NCBI GenBank assembly: GCA_934474225.1
Contig: CAKSLU010000044.1
Location: 1 to 10,120, forward strand
Source: an uncultured Eubacteriales bacterium
Lineage (GTDB): Bacteria > Bacillota > Clostridia > Oscillospirales > CAG-272
Direction: 5' to 3'
Length of the DNA stretch: 10,120 nt
The first letter of the stretch is position 1. Each line of letters opens with the position of its first letter. Below, piece by piece: positions 1 to 5,518 of this stretch. The notes below the pieces were generated by a model, which did no database searches, was not told the origin of the DNA, and was given only the letters and a program-made list of their open reading frames with translations. The translations under genes were made by a program, and so were the position numbers.

Positions 1-62
1 TCGATGACGGCGCCGGCGGGCTTTTCCTTAAAGCGGTCGCCGACAAGCTTGCTGAGTTTCAT
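1..62 (-). CDS. proS: Proline--tRNA ligase, N-terminal fragment (cut by window edge)
   Basis: Only the first 20 codons are in the window, reading MKLSKLVGDRFKEKPAGAVI. This resembles the start of the class II prolyl-tRNA synthetase form common in Clostridia (MKLSKLVGERFKE-like, from memory). A GGAGG ribosome binding site lies seven bases before the ATG, which fixes the start. The upstream leader is a T-box, the tRNA-sensing element typical of aminoacyl-tRNA synthetase genes, and it contains a possible proline specifier triplet, so leader and peptide agree. The enzyme would charge tRNA-Pro with proline in the cytoplasm. The catalytic motifs lie outside the window, so the call rests on the N-terminus and the leader. 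Another T-box-controlled gene is the alternative. Confidence 0.72.
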   Translation of the reverse strand, partial: MKLSKLVGDRFKEKPAGAVI

Positions 63-104
63 AGTGTTGCCTCCGATGTATATTAAAATTCAAATCAGAC
101 TGAA

Positions 105-136
105 AAATAAAAAATCCCGCGCCGTCAGGCTCGGGA
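105..136 (-). terminator. Conditional terminator of the T-box leader
   Basis: On the minus strand the hairpin TCCCG-A-GCC / GGC-G-CGGGA (136-115) is followed at once by a T-rich run (114-105). It overlaps the TCCCG that would otherwise pair within the antiterminator, as expected for a T-box switch. Confidence 0.85.
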
Positions 137-339
137 CGAAATGCTCCGTGTTACCACCCGAATTCGGAGAAACTCTCCGCACTCATCGCGGCAGATGCCG
201 CCCGCGCGATAACGGGCGCACCGTGCGGCTCGTCGCCGCAGACTCGGAAAACGGGTTCGACAGCCTCCCGCCAAAGCCTTGCACCATCCGGCTTCTCTCT
301 GCGGCGCTCTGCTGCCTACTGTTTTTTCGTCGTTGTCTT
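105..339 (-). promoter_or_regulatory. T-box leader (tRNA-sensing riboswitch), probably tRNA-Pro
   Basis: On the minus strand the leader begins just after the promoter at 346-374. The T-box core GGGTGGTAACACGG is at 159-146, followed by TTCGTCCCG and a terminator hairpin with a T-run (136-105). Upstream there is an AGTA motif, and a Stem I distal region with AGAGAGAAGCCGGATGGTGC, typical of T-box apical structure. After it comes GAACCCG at 258-252, where CCC (255-253) or CCG (254-252) could be the proline specifier. Uncharged tRNA would pair with the core and stop the terminator from forming, allowing synthesis of the synthetase. The T-box identity is strong; the exact specifier register is inferred by eye. 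Confidence 0.88.
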
Positions 340-345
340 TTTCTC

Positions 346-374
346 ATGGTAGCACAAGGCGGGCACTTTGTCAA
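346..374 (-). promoter_or_regulatory. Sigma-A promoter of the T-box/proS transcript
   Basis: A perfect -35 TTGACA (374-369), a 17-base spacer and a -10 TACCAT (351-346) read on the minus strand. This puts the RNA start near 339, just before the Stem I sequences of the T-box. Confidence 0.8.
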
Positions 375-404
375 GTTTTTTTGCTTTTTTTAGAGTTTGT
401 TGTT

Positions 405-440
405 TTGACAACCGAATTTGTCCGCGCAGCGTTTTATAAT
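405..440 (+). promoter_or_regulatory. Possible promoter with inverted repeat for the ferredoxin-hydrolase-cupin unit
   Basis: A perfect -10 TATAAT (435-440) lies 32 bases before the first ATG. The only good -35, TTGACA (405-410), is 24 bases away, which is too far for ordinary sigma-A use. An inverted repeat GACAA-N6-TTGTC (407-422) covers where a -35 at normal spacing would sit (412-417, CCGAAT, poor match). This layout suggests a regulator binding at the -35, either an activator replacing it or a repressor. The regulatory reading is inference. Confidence 0.45.
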
Positions 441-472
441 GAAAGCACAACAAAGAAAGCGAGGACTTTCCC

Positions 473-1183
473 ATGATTCGAAAAATCATTCAGATAGATG
501 AAGAAAAATGCAACGGCTGCGGCGCTTGTGCCTCCGCCTGTCACGAGGGCGCCATCGGCATGGTGGACGGCAAGGCAAAGCTGCTGCGCGACGACTACTG
601 CGACGGGCTTGGCGACTGCCTGCCCGCCTGCCCGACCGGCGCAATCACCTTTGTCGAGCGGGAGGCGGCTGCCTATGATGAGGCGGCTGTGCTTGCCGCC
701 AAGGCGAAAAAAGACGCGGCGCATGCCGCGCCGATGCAGGGCGGATGCCCCGGCAAGCGGCTTGCCCGCTTTGACCGGGGCGCAGACGCGCCCGCCGCAG
801 CGCCGCAGGGCGCGGCGGTCTCCCGCCTTGCACAGTGGCCCTGCCAGCTGCGGCTCGTCCCGGTCAAAGCGCCTTACTTCGACGGTGCCAAGCTGCTGAT
901 TGCCGCCGACTGCACCGCCTATGCCTATGCGCGCATGCACGAGGACTTCATGCGCGGCAAAATCACGCTGATCGGCTGCCCGAAACTGGACGATGCTGAT
1001 TATACCGCCAAACTTACGGACATAATCAAGACAAACAACATCGTGAGCGTGACCGTCGTGCGCATGGAGGTGCCCTGCTGCGGCGGGTTGGAGCAGGCGG
1101 CAAAGGCGGCGCTCCAAAACAGCGGCAAATTCCTGCCCTGGCAGGTGGTGACGCTCTCGATTGACGGGCGGATACTCGACTGA
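473..1183 (+). CDS. 4Fe-4S ferredoxin-type protein with C-terminal Cys-rich domain
   Basis: This 236-residue protein starts with a dicluster ferredoxin fold. Cluster 1 has all four ligands in C13-x2-C16-x2-C19-x3-C23. In cluster 2 (C43, C49, C53-Pro) the second ligand position is Leu46, giving CxxLxxCxxxCP. I recall this form from a widespread clostridial family annotated only as 4Fe-4S ferredoxin or ATP-binding protein. After an Ala/Lys-rich linker (about 62-120) comes a conserved C-terminal domain with extra cysteines at 124, 147, 169 (GCPKLDD) and 202-203 (VPCCGG). These could bind another metal or cluster. It is probably a cytoplasmic electron carrier or redox sensor; its partner is unknown. 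The start is supported by GAGGA six bases upstream. It is the first gene of a three-gene unit, 38 bases before the hydrolase gene. Confidence 0.88.
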   Translation: MIRKIIQIDEEKCNGCGACASACHEGAIGMVDGKAKLLRDDYCDGLGDCLPACPTGAITFVEREAAAYDEAAVLAAKAKKDAAHAAPMQGGCPGKRLARFDRGADAPAAAPQGAAVSRLAQWPCQLRLVPVKAPYFDGAKLLIAADCTAYAYARMHEDFMRGKITLIGCPKLDDADYTAKLTDIIKTNNIVSVTVVRMEVPCCGGLEQAAKAALQNSGKFLPWQVVTLSIDGRILD

Positions 1184-1221
1184 GCCGCCGAAATCAAGCT
1201 ATATATTAAGGAGACTTTTCT

Positions 1222-2217
1222 ATGTGCACGGCAGCGACCTATAAGACGCGGGATTTTTACTTTGGACGGACGCTCGACTATGAATTTTCCTATGGGGACG
1301 AAATCGTCTTCACGCCGCGGCAGTTTCCGCTCGACTTCCGCCATACGGCGCGGCGCGACACGCACTATGCCATGCTCGGCATGGCGCATGTGGCGGACGG
1401 CTACCCGCTCTATTACGATGCGATGAACGAAAAGGGGCTTTGCGCGGCGGGGCTGAACTTCGTCGGCAACGCGGTGTATACGGCGGTGCTGCCGGGCAAG
1501 GAAAACATCGCGCAGTTTGAGCTGATTCCGTGGCTGCTCGGCAGCTGCGCAAGCGTTGCCGAGGCGCGGACGCTGCTGGCGGGTGCGACGGTGACCTACA
1601 CGCCCTTTTCCGATAAGTTCCCGCCCGCGCAGCTGCACTGGCTGATTGCGGACAAAAACGAGACCGTCACGGTGGAGTCCACGGCGACGGGGCTGCATGT
1701 CTATGACAATCCGGCAGGCGTGCTCACCAACAATCCGCCCTTTGATTTGCAGATGTTTCACCTCAACGACTATATGCAGCTTTCGCCGAAGCAGCCGGAG
1801 AACCGCTTCTCGGACGCGCTTGCCCTGCGCGCCTACAGCCGCGGCATGGGCGCGCTCGGGCTGCCCGGCGACCTCTCGTCGGCGTCCCGCTTTGTCCGCG
1901 CGGCGTTTGTGCGCGCACATTCGACCTCGGGTGAGGACGAAACTGCAAGCGTGAGCCAGTTCTTCCACATCCTCGGCGCGGTGGAGCAGCCGCGCGGCTG
2001 CTGCGAGGTCGCCGAGGGAAAGTATGAAATCACCATCTACACCTCCTGCTGCAACGCCGACCGCGGCATCTACTATTACACCACCTATGACAATTCCCGC
2101 ATCAGCGCCGTGGACATGCATGCGGAGGATGCCGACGGCAAAACGCTCGTCCGCTACGCGCCCGTGACCGAGCCGCAGATCCTCTATCAGAACAGACATG
2201 CAAGTAAAGGAGAATAA
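1222..2217 (+). CDS. Choloylglycine hydrolase family protein (bile salt hydrolase-like)
   Basis: This is an Ntn-family amide hydrolase of 331 residues, the usual length for bile salt hydrolases. Removal of Met1 would expose the nucleophile Cys2 (MCTAATYKT). Other family active-site positions are present: Arg16 and Asp19 in GRTLDYEFSYG, Asn79 in AGLNF, Asn170/171 in LTNNP, and Arg223/Arg226 in GDLSSASRFVRAAF. There is no signal peptide, so the enzyme is cytoplasmic. The family cleaves glycine- or taurine-conjugated bile acids, or penicillin V and related amides. The FSYG-DE-I-x-TPR segment resembles Gram-positive gut bile salt hydrolases, but substrate cannot be settled by eye. AAGGAG (1208-1213) sits eight bases before ATG. 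The stop overlaps no gene, but the cupin start follows four bases later. Confidence 0.92.
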   Translation: MCTAATYKTRDFYFGRTLDYEFSYGDEIVFTPRQFPLDFRHTARRDTHYAMLGMAHVADGYPLYYDAMNEKGLCAAGLNFVGNAVYTAVLPGKENIAQFELIPWLLGSCASVAEARTLLAGATVTYTPFSDKFPPAQLHWLIADKNETVTVESTATGLHVYDNPAGVLTNNPPFDLQMFHLNDYMQLSPKQPENRFSDALALRAYSRGMGALGLPGDLSSASRFVRAAFVRAHSTSGEDETASVSQFFHILGAVEQPRGCCEVAEGKYEITIYTSCCNADRGIYYYTTYDNSRISAVDMHAEDADGKTLVRYAPVTEPQILYQNRHASKGE

Positions 2218-2221
2218 TTCA

Positions 2222-2554
2222 ATGAAAGAAATCATGAAAAACATCGAGAAGGCGCAGGTACTCACCCTGCGCGAGCAGGTCGCCTACGGCGAGGGGCAGG
2301 TCGTCAGCAAGACGCTGGCGCAGAACGACGCCGTCAGCATCACACTGTTCGCCTTTGACAAGGACGAGGAAATCAGCTCGCACAAGTCGGGCGGCGACGC
2401 CTTTATCACTTGCCTCGACGGTGAGGGCGAAATCACGATTGACGGCGTGAACTATACGCTCACCGAGGGGCAGTCGATTGTCATGCCCGCCGGACACCCG
2501 CACGCCGTCCGCGGCAGGGAACGCTTCAAGATGCTGCTTGTGGTGGTATTCTGA
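2222..2554 (+). CDS. Small cupin domain protein
   Basis: This 110-residue single-domain protein is a cupin (small beta-barrel). Motif 1 reads SSHKSGGDAF with His54 and Asp59. Motif 2 reads GQSIVMPAGHPH (PxGxxH), with His94 as the second metal histidine. The second His and Glu of the classical motif are replaced by Ser56 and Asp59/Ala60, a pattern seen in a clade of short clostridial cupins. The substrate is unknown; metal-dependent isomerase, oxygenase or ligand-binding roles are all possible. The ATG at 2222 is preferred over an in-frame ATG at 2198, because AAAGGAG (2206-2212) is correctly spaced for 2222 and the earlier start would lie inside the hydrolase gene with no ribosome site. Its tight coupling to the hydrolase gene implies co-transcription. 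Confidence 0.87.
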   Translation: MKEIMKNIEKAQVLTLREQVAYGEGQVVSKTLAQNDAVSITLFAFDKDEEISSHKSGGDAFITCLDGEGEITIDGVNYTLTEGQSIVMPAGHPHAVRGRERFKMLLVVVF

Positions 2555-2560
2555 TTTTCA

Positions 2561-2705
2561 GGCTTCCCTTGGGGGAAGCTGGCGCCGTAGGCGACTGATG
2601 AGGGATTGATGAACGCAAAACATCGCACTATGCTATGCCGGCTGCCTGCAATCCCTCATCCGTCACGCTTCGCGTGCCACCTTCCCCACCGGGGAAGGCT
2701 TGGTT
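2561..2705. repeat. Hairpin-rich inverted-repeat element (REP/MITE-like)
   Basis: The left end begins with the hairpin GCTTCCC-TTG-GGGGAAGC (2562-2579) and leads to GATGAGGGATTG (2597-2608). The right half carries the exact complement CAATCCCTCATC (2649-2660) and ends in the hairpin CCTTCCCC-ACC-GGGGAAGG. The whole is thus a roughly 145-base imperfect palindrome with hairpins at both ends. A copy of the end hairpin recurs at 9953-9975. There is no coding content. Similar sequences are, as far as I recall, dispersed in Oscillospiraceae genomes; a non-autonomous mobile element or extragenic palindrome is likely. Confidence 0.7.
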
Positions 2706-2772
2706 AGATCGTGCAATGATACGGCGGGAGATAGACGGCGCCCTACGGTTTGTACACAGTTCCCACTATTCC

Positions 2773-2839
2773 GTAGGGGCGACTGCCGAATCGCCCGCCG
2801 CACTGCAGCAAAAACGGGCGATTCGTGAATCGCCCCTAC
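2773..2839. repeat. Second inverted-repeat element (GTAGGGGCGA type)
   Basis: A 25-base left arm starting GTAGGGGCGA (2773-2797) and a right arm ending TCGCCCCTAC (2815-2839) are complementary at 22 of 25 positions. A 17-base loop separates them. The sequence differs from the element at 2561-2705, so this is a second repeat family in the same intergenic gap. The bases between and around the two elements (2706-2772, 2840-2896) hold nothing I can recognise. Confidence 0.7.
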
Positions 2840-2896
2840 AGATATGCAAAAATCTTTTACCATCCTGTAGAGACCGGCTTCAGGGCGGTCTGTTGC

Positions 2897-2927
2897 AAAA
2901 AAAGGCGCACCGAAGTGCGTCTTTTTT
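2897..2927. terminator. Bidirectional rho-independent terminator between convergent genes
   Basis: The stem AGGCGCAC / GTGCGTCT (2903-2910 and 2915-2922) has a CGAA loop, an A-run before it and a T-run after it. It can end the ferredoxin-hydrolase-cupin transcript on the plus strand and the ADP-ribosylglycohydrolase transcript on the minus strand. Confidence 0.85.
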
Positions 2928-2955
2928 AATCTCGTTTGCTTAGGGAAAAAACGTT

Positions 2956-3762
2956 TCACCTTTTGTACGCGGCGCAAAAATCACGGACGGCGCTTTTGAT
3001 GGAGGAATCAATCTTCATGGCACAGAATTGTCGAATTGAATCCGGGATTTCGCCGTAATACGCCTCTGCAATGCCGCCGGCGATGCAGGCCTGCGTGTCG
3101 GCGTCGCCGCCGAGCGAGATTGCGCCGCGGACGGCGCTCTCATAGTCGCTCGATTCTAAAAAAGCAATCAGCGCGGGCGGCACGCTGTAGGACGCGCGGC
3201 TGTCGAAAACATAGGACGGGCGGATGGCTGCCAGCGTCGGCGACAGGTCATACCGAAACCGCTTTTCGATAAAAGATTGAATGTCCGACTTGTCTGCACC
3301 GTTTCGCGCCAGAAATACCGCCGCGGCGACCGCTTGCGCGCCTGTGATGGCCTCGCGGCAGTTGTGCGTGGGCAGGCAGCTGGCTTTGGCCTGCAGCAGC
3401 ACCTGTTCCATCGTGCCGTAGGCATACCCGATGGGGATGACGCGCATGGCGGCGCCGTTGCCGAAGCTGCGTCCGTTCCGCGCGCCCGGGCGGCTTGCCC
3501 AGGCTGCAAAGAGGTTGCCGAATCCGGCATGCGGAAAGTAGGCGTAATACTGCCGGTATTTTGCGGCGTAAACCTGTGCGCGCTTGCCGAGACCGAAGCG
3601 GGAAATGTCTCGCGGGTCGTCGAGAATGGCGCGGCAGACGGCTGCAAGCAGCACGCTGTCGTCCGTAAAGCTGCTTTCTGGCATCAACGGAAAATCGTAT
3701 GCCTTGGTGCAGTGCACCTCATAGTACGACCCGATTACATCGCCGTAAATTGCGCCGAACAT
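2956..3762 (-). CDS. ADP-ribosylglycohydrolase family protein (DraG/ARH-like)
   Basis: This 268-residue cytoplasmic protein has the ARH/DraG signature in order: GAIYGDVIG (3-11), the metal-binding T33-D34-D35, FGNGAAMRVIPIGY (100-113), and H134-N with AITGAQAV following. Near the C-terminus is SLGGDADTQA (217-226), with Asp220 and Asp222 as the second metal pair. The family normally reads GGDTDT, so Ala221 replaces Thr. Members remove ADP-ribose from proteins, or from DNA or small molecules, using two Mg ions; the target here is unknown. I chose ATG 3762 because GGGGTGA precedes it at normal spacing. An in-frame ATG nine codons upstream has no ribosome site and lies only a few bases past the -10. 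It has its own promoter and shares a terminator with the convergent cupin operon. Confidence 0.88.
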   Translation of the reverse strand: MFGAIYGDVIGSYYEVHCTKAYDFPLMPESSFTDDSVLLAAVCRAILDDPRDISRFGLGKRAQVYAAKYRQYYAYFPHAGFGNLFAAWASRPGARNGRSFGNGAAMRVIPIGYAYGTMEQVLLQAKASCLPTHNCREAITGAQAVAAAVFLARNGADKSDIQSFIEKRFRYDLSPTLAAIRPSYVFDSRASYSVPPALIAFLESSDYESAVRGAISLGGDADTQACIAGGIAEAYYGEIPDSIRQFCAMKIDSSIKSAVRDFCAAYKR

Positions 3763-3787
3763 GGCGTCACCCCGCTTTCCACCTTTC

Positions 3788-3816
3788 ATTATAAGAAACT
3801 TCGCGCAATTTTGCAA
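3788..3816 (-). promoter_or_regulatory. Sigma-A promoter of the ADP-ribosylglycohydrolase gene
   Basis: TTGCAA (3816-3811), 17-base spacer, TATAAT (3793-3788) on the minus strand. The -35 directly abuts the T-run of the AraC-gene terminator, so the two units are insulated by a very compact junction. Confidence 0.8.
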
Positions 3817-3853
3817 GAAAAAACTGCTCCGCGATATCGCACGGAGCAGTTTT
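3817..3853 (-). terminator. Rho-independent terminator of the AraC-family gene
   Basis: On the minus strand a 12-base perfect stem AAAACTGCTCCG / CGGAGCAGTTTT (3853-3842 and 3831-3820), with a 10-base loop, runs into six Ts (3823-3818). It lies 11 bases after the AraC stop codon. Confidence 0.88.
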
Positions 3854-3863
3854 GCTTGTGTAT

Positions 3864-4739
3864 TCAGTTTTGTTCCTGCTTCTTGCGGAAGGCTTTGCGG
3901 TAGGCGTCCGGCGAGACGCCGATATTCTTCTTGAACGACGCCGAGAAGTGCTGCGACGAGGAAAAATGCAGTGTGTCTGCAATCTCGGCAATGGTGTCGT
4001 AGTCCTCCTCCAGCATGGTGCGCGCCGCCTGCATCTTGCGGTCGAGGATATACTGCTTCGGCGTGTAGCCGTATTTTGCGCTGAAGATGCTGATGATGTA
4101 GGATTTGTTGAGGAAGAAGTGCCGCACGATGTCGTCCAGCGACATATCGTAGCTCAGCCCCGAGTCGATGAAGTCCTTGATGCGCTCGGCGGTGCTGACC
4201 TCGGCGCGCCGACGGCGGCACAGCTCGTCCCGCGCGGTCAGCAGCATCTGACAGAGGATGCCCTCGCTGATGCGGATGCGCTCCGCTGCGTTCTCGGCGT
4301 TGACATCCGCCAGCGTTTCGTGCAGCTCCTCAAAATAGTGCATCGTGTCCGATTCGGGCACGACCACCGCGCCCTCGGTGAAGCCGCAGGCGTTGACCAC
4401 GCCGTCCAGCAGCCGCCCGCCCGCGTTAATCCAGATTTTATGATAGGGGTCGTCCTTGTCCGACCAATAATGATGCGAATAGAGACGGTTCAGAAAATAG
4501 AAGTCGCCCGCCTTGACATCGTAGTGCCGCCCATCACATTCAATATAGCCCTTTCCGCTGATAACGTGCTCGAAGACATAGATGCTCTTGGTATCGTTCT
4601 TCTTGCGTTCGCGGTGAAATGTGTAGGCGGGAGAGGGCAGATTGTCGCCCATGCTCTCGATGAAAAAGAAGTCGTTTTCCGCGTAGTTCGGACCGCCGAG
4701 ATAGAAAATCCGTCCGGTGTTGCGAAGAATCGGTTCCAT
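3864..4739 (-). CDS. AraC/XylS-family transcriptional regulator
   Basis: This 291-residue regulator has an N-terminal cupin-like sensing domain (about residues 45-110: FEHVISGKGYIECDGRHYDV then KAGDFYFLN) and a C-terminal AraC DNA-binding domain (about 183-286). The first helix-turn-helix is at SLDDIVRHFFLNKSYIISIF. The second is at DTIAEIADTLHFSSSQHFSA, followed by the usual FKKNIGVSPDAYRK ending. The effector is likely a sugar or other small ligand, but this cannot be read from sequence. GGGAGG precedes the chosen ATG by five bases; the open frame runs on upstream only because it lacks stops. It has a consensus promoter, flanked by two copies of AATCCGGGA that may be its own operators. The nearby GH43 gene is a possible target. 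Confidence 0.92.
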   Translation of the reverse strand: MEPILRNTGRIFYLGGPNYAENDFFFIESMGDNLPSPAYTFHRERKKNDTKSIYVFEHVISGKGYIECDGRHYDVKAGDFYFLNRLYSHHYWSDKDDPYHKIWINAGGRLLDGVVNACGFTEGAVVVPESDTMHYFEELHETLADVNAENAAERIRISEGILCQMLLTARDELCRRRRAEVSTAERIKDFIDSGLSYDMSLDDIVRHFFLNKSYIISIFSAKYGYTPKQYILDRKMQAARTMLEEDYDTIAEIADTLHFSSSQHFSASFKKNIGVSPDAYRKAFRKKQEQN

Positions 4740-4772
4740 GTGCGCCTCCCGGATTTTTTGTACATTATCCTT

Positions 4773-4801
4773 ATTATACAATGCGCACGCGGACTTGTCA
4801 A
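4773..4801 (-). promoter_or_regulatory. Consensus sigma-A promoter of the AraC-family gene
   Basis: TTGACA (4801-4796), 17 bases, TATAAT (4778-4773): a perfect consensus on the minus strand. Direct repeats AATCCGGGA lie at 4810-4802 (touching the -35) and 4755-4747 (in the leader), 55 bases apart. Confidence 0.88.
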
Positions 4802-4840
4802 TCCCGGATTGTTCGCGTAAGCCGTAAATGCGGAGGCGAA

Positions 4841-5323
4841 TTATTTGAACAGATGCGTTGCCCGCCGCGAAAGCGCGGCGTAGAGCAGCATGCCGCAGAT
4901 ATAAGCCGAAATGATTTCGCCCGCGCCGACGGTGAGCATGAAGTAGGGAATTGTCCCCTCCGCACCGTAGGCAAAGCGCAAAACGGGCGGAATGATCAGC
5001 ACATTGGCAAGCACGGTCGGCAGCGGCACGAGCCACTTGTGCCTGCGCAGAAAATACGCGCCGAGCGCGCCGATGAGCGTGGCGAGGCTGCCGAAAATAA
5101 TGTCGGGCAGCGCGCTGCCCGTGAGCAGGTTGGCAAGCAGGCAGCCGACAAACAGCCCGGGCACGGCAGCGCCGGTGAAGGCGGGCAGCACGCAGAGCGC
5201 CTCGGACAGGCGCATCTGAATGACGCCCTTGTCCAGCCCGACGAGGGCACACAGCCACGTCAGCACGACGTAGAGCGCGGCGACAAGTGCACCGCGGCAG
5301 AGGAAGCGAAGATTTCGGTTCAT
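4841..5323 (-). CDS. queT: Queuosine precursor transporter, QueT family
   Basis: This 160-residue integral membrane protein has about five to six hydrophobic segments. QueT-type motifs are present: IQMRLSEALCVLPAF (35-49), then PGLFVGCLLANLL (55-67) and DIIFGSLATLIGA (74-86). QueT proteins act as the substrate-binding S component of an ECF transporter and bring in a queuosine precursor such as preQ1. That is then inserted into tRNA wobble position 34 of GUN anticodons. The assignment is reinforced by a preQ1-I riboswitch just before the gene. AGGAG of the riboswitch tail is ten bases before ATG. No energising ECF genes are in the window, so it probably shares a common ECF module. No convincing terminator separates it from the AraC gene. 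Confidence 0.92.
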   Translation of the reverse strand: MNRNLRFLCRGALVAALYVVLTWLCALVGLDKGVIQMRLSEALCVLPAFTGAAVPGLFVGCLLANLLTGSALPDIIFGSLATLIGALGAYFLRRHKWLVPLPTVLANVLIIPPVLRFAYGAEGTIPYFMLTVGAGEIISAYICGMLLYAALSRRATHLFK

Positions 5324-5333
5324 AAATGTTCAT

Positions 5334-5376
5334 CTCCTGGTTTTGTTTTAGGTGAGGAGGGCCTCGAACTCACCGG
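5334..5376 (-). promoter_or_regulatory. preQ1-I riboswitch, translational type
   Basis: On the minus strand stem GGTGAG (5374-5369) pairs with CTCACC (5356-5351) around a 12-base loop that begins TTC and ends in C. This is the same size and end bases as the Bacillus subtilis aptamer. The tail TAAAACAAAACC runs into AGGAG (5338-5334). Loop GG can pair with tail CC next to AGGAG, forming the pseudoknot and hiding the ribosome site when preQ1 is bound. There is no terminator between aptamer and start codon, so control should be at translation. Placement before queT fits exactly. Confidence 0.88.
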
Positions 5377-5380
5377 GACT

Positions 5381-5409
5381 ATTATACGCCTTTTTGCGGC
5401 TTTGCGCAA
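5381..5409 (-). promoter_or_regulatory. Sigma-A promoter of queT
   Basis: TTGCGC (5409-5404), 17-base spacer, TATAAT (5386-5381) on the minus strand. The RNA would start near 5374, so the aptamer stem is the first thing transcribed. Confidence 0.75.
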
Positions 5410-5457
5410 GACCGGGATTTTGTACGAAAATCGAAAAAATTATTTTGCATTTTTGCA

Positions 5458-5486
5458 TTGGAATGCAGAGCGGAATGTGGTATATT
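5458..5486 (+). promoter_or_regulatory. Sigma-A promoter of the GH43-SLH gene
   Basis: TTGGAA (5458-5463), 17-base spacer, TATATT (5481-5486). The gene's ribosome site GGAGG (5507-5511) follows about 20 bases later. The promoter is divergent from that of queT, with about 50 bases between the two -35 elements. Confidence 0.7.
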
Positions 5487-5518
5487 GAATATGAACAACC
5501 AGAAACGGAGGAATGATT

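Noticed and set aside
4..393. Plus-strand open frame through the T-box region
   Set aside because: The sequence is explained by the T-box leader, its terminator and the proS start on the minus strand. The predicted peptide has no recognisable feature.
434..1117. Long minus-strand open frames opposite the ferredoxin and hydrolase genes (434-1117, 1000-2265)
   Set aside because: They are shadows of GC-rich coding sequence, without ribosome sites or family motifs. The plus-strand frames have clear domains.
2773..2839. CRISPR-like repeats in the intergenic gap
   Set aside because: There is only one inverted pair with a short loop, no regularly spaced direct repeats and no cas genes nearby.
2635..2943. 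Open frames on both strands in the gap 2635-2977
   Set aside because: They are formed by the palindromic repeats and the terminator and have no ribosome site or domain.
3763..4221. N-terminal extension of the ADP-ribosylglycohydrolase
   Set aside because: It would run through the AraC-gene terminator and its own promoter. The family starts at the GAIYGD motif, reached by the ATG at 3762 with a ribosome site.
4740..5333. N-terminal extension of the AraC-family protein through the queT region
   Set aside because: The frame is merely open; the extension is low-complexity Arg/Ala-rich sequence antisense-register to queT. The ATG at 4739 has a good ribosome site and a consensus promoter just upstream.
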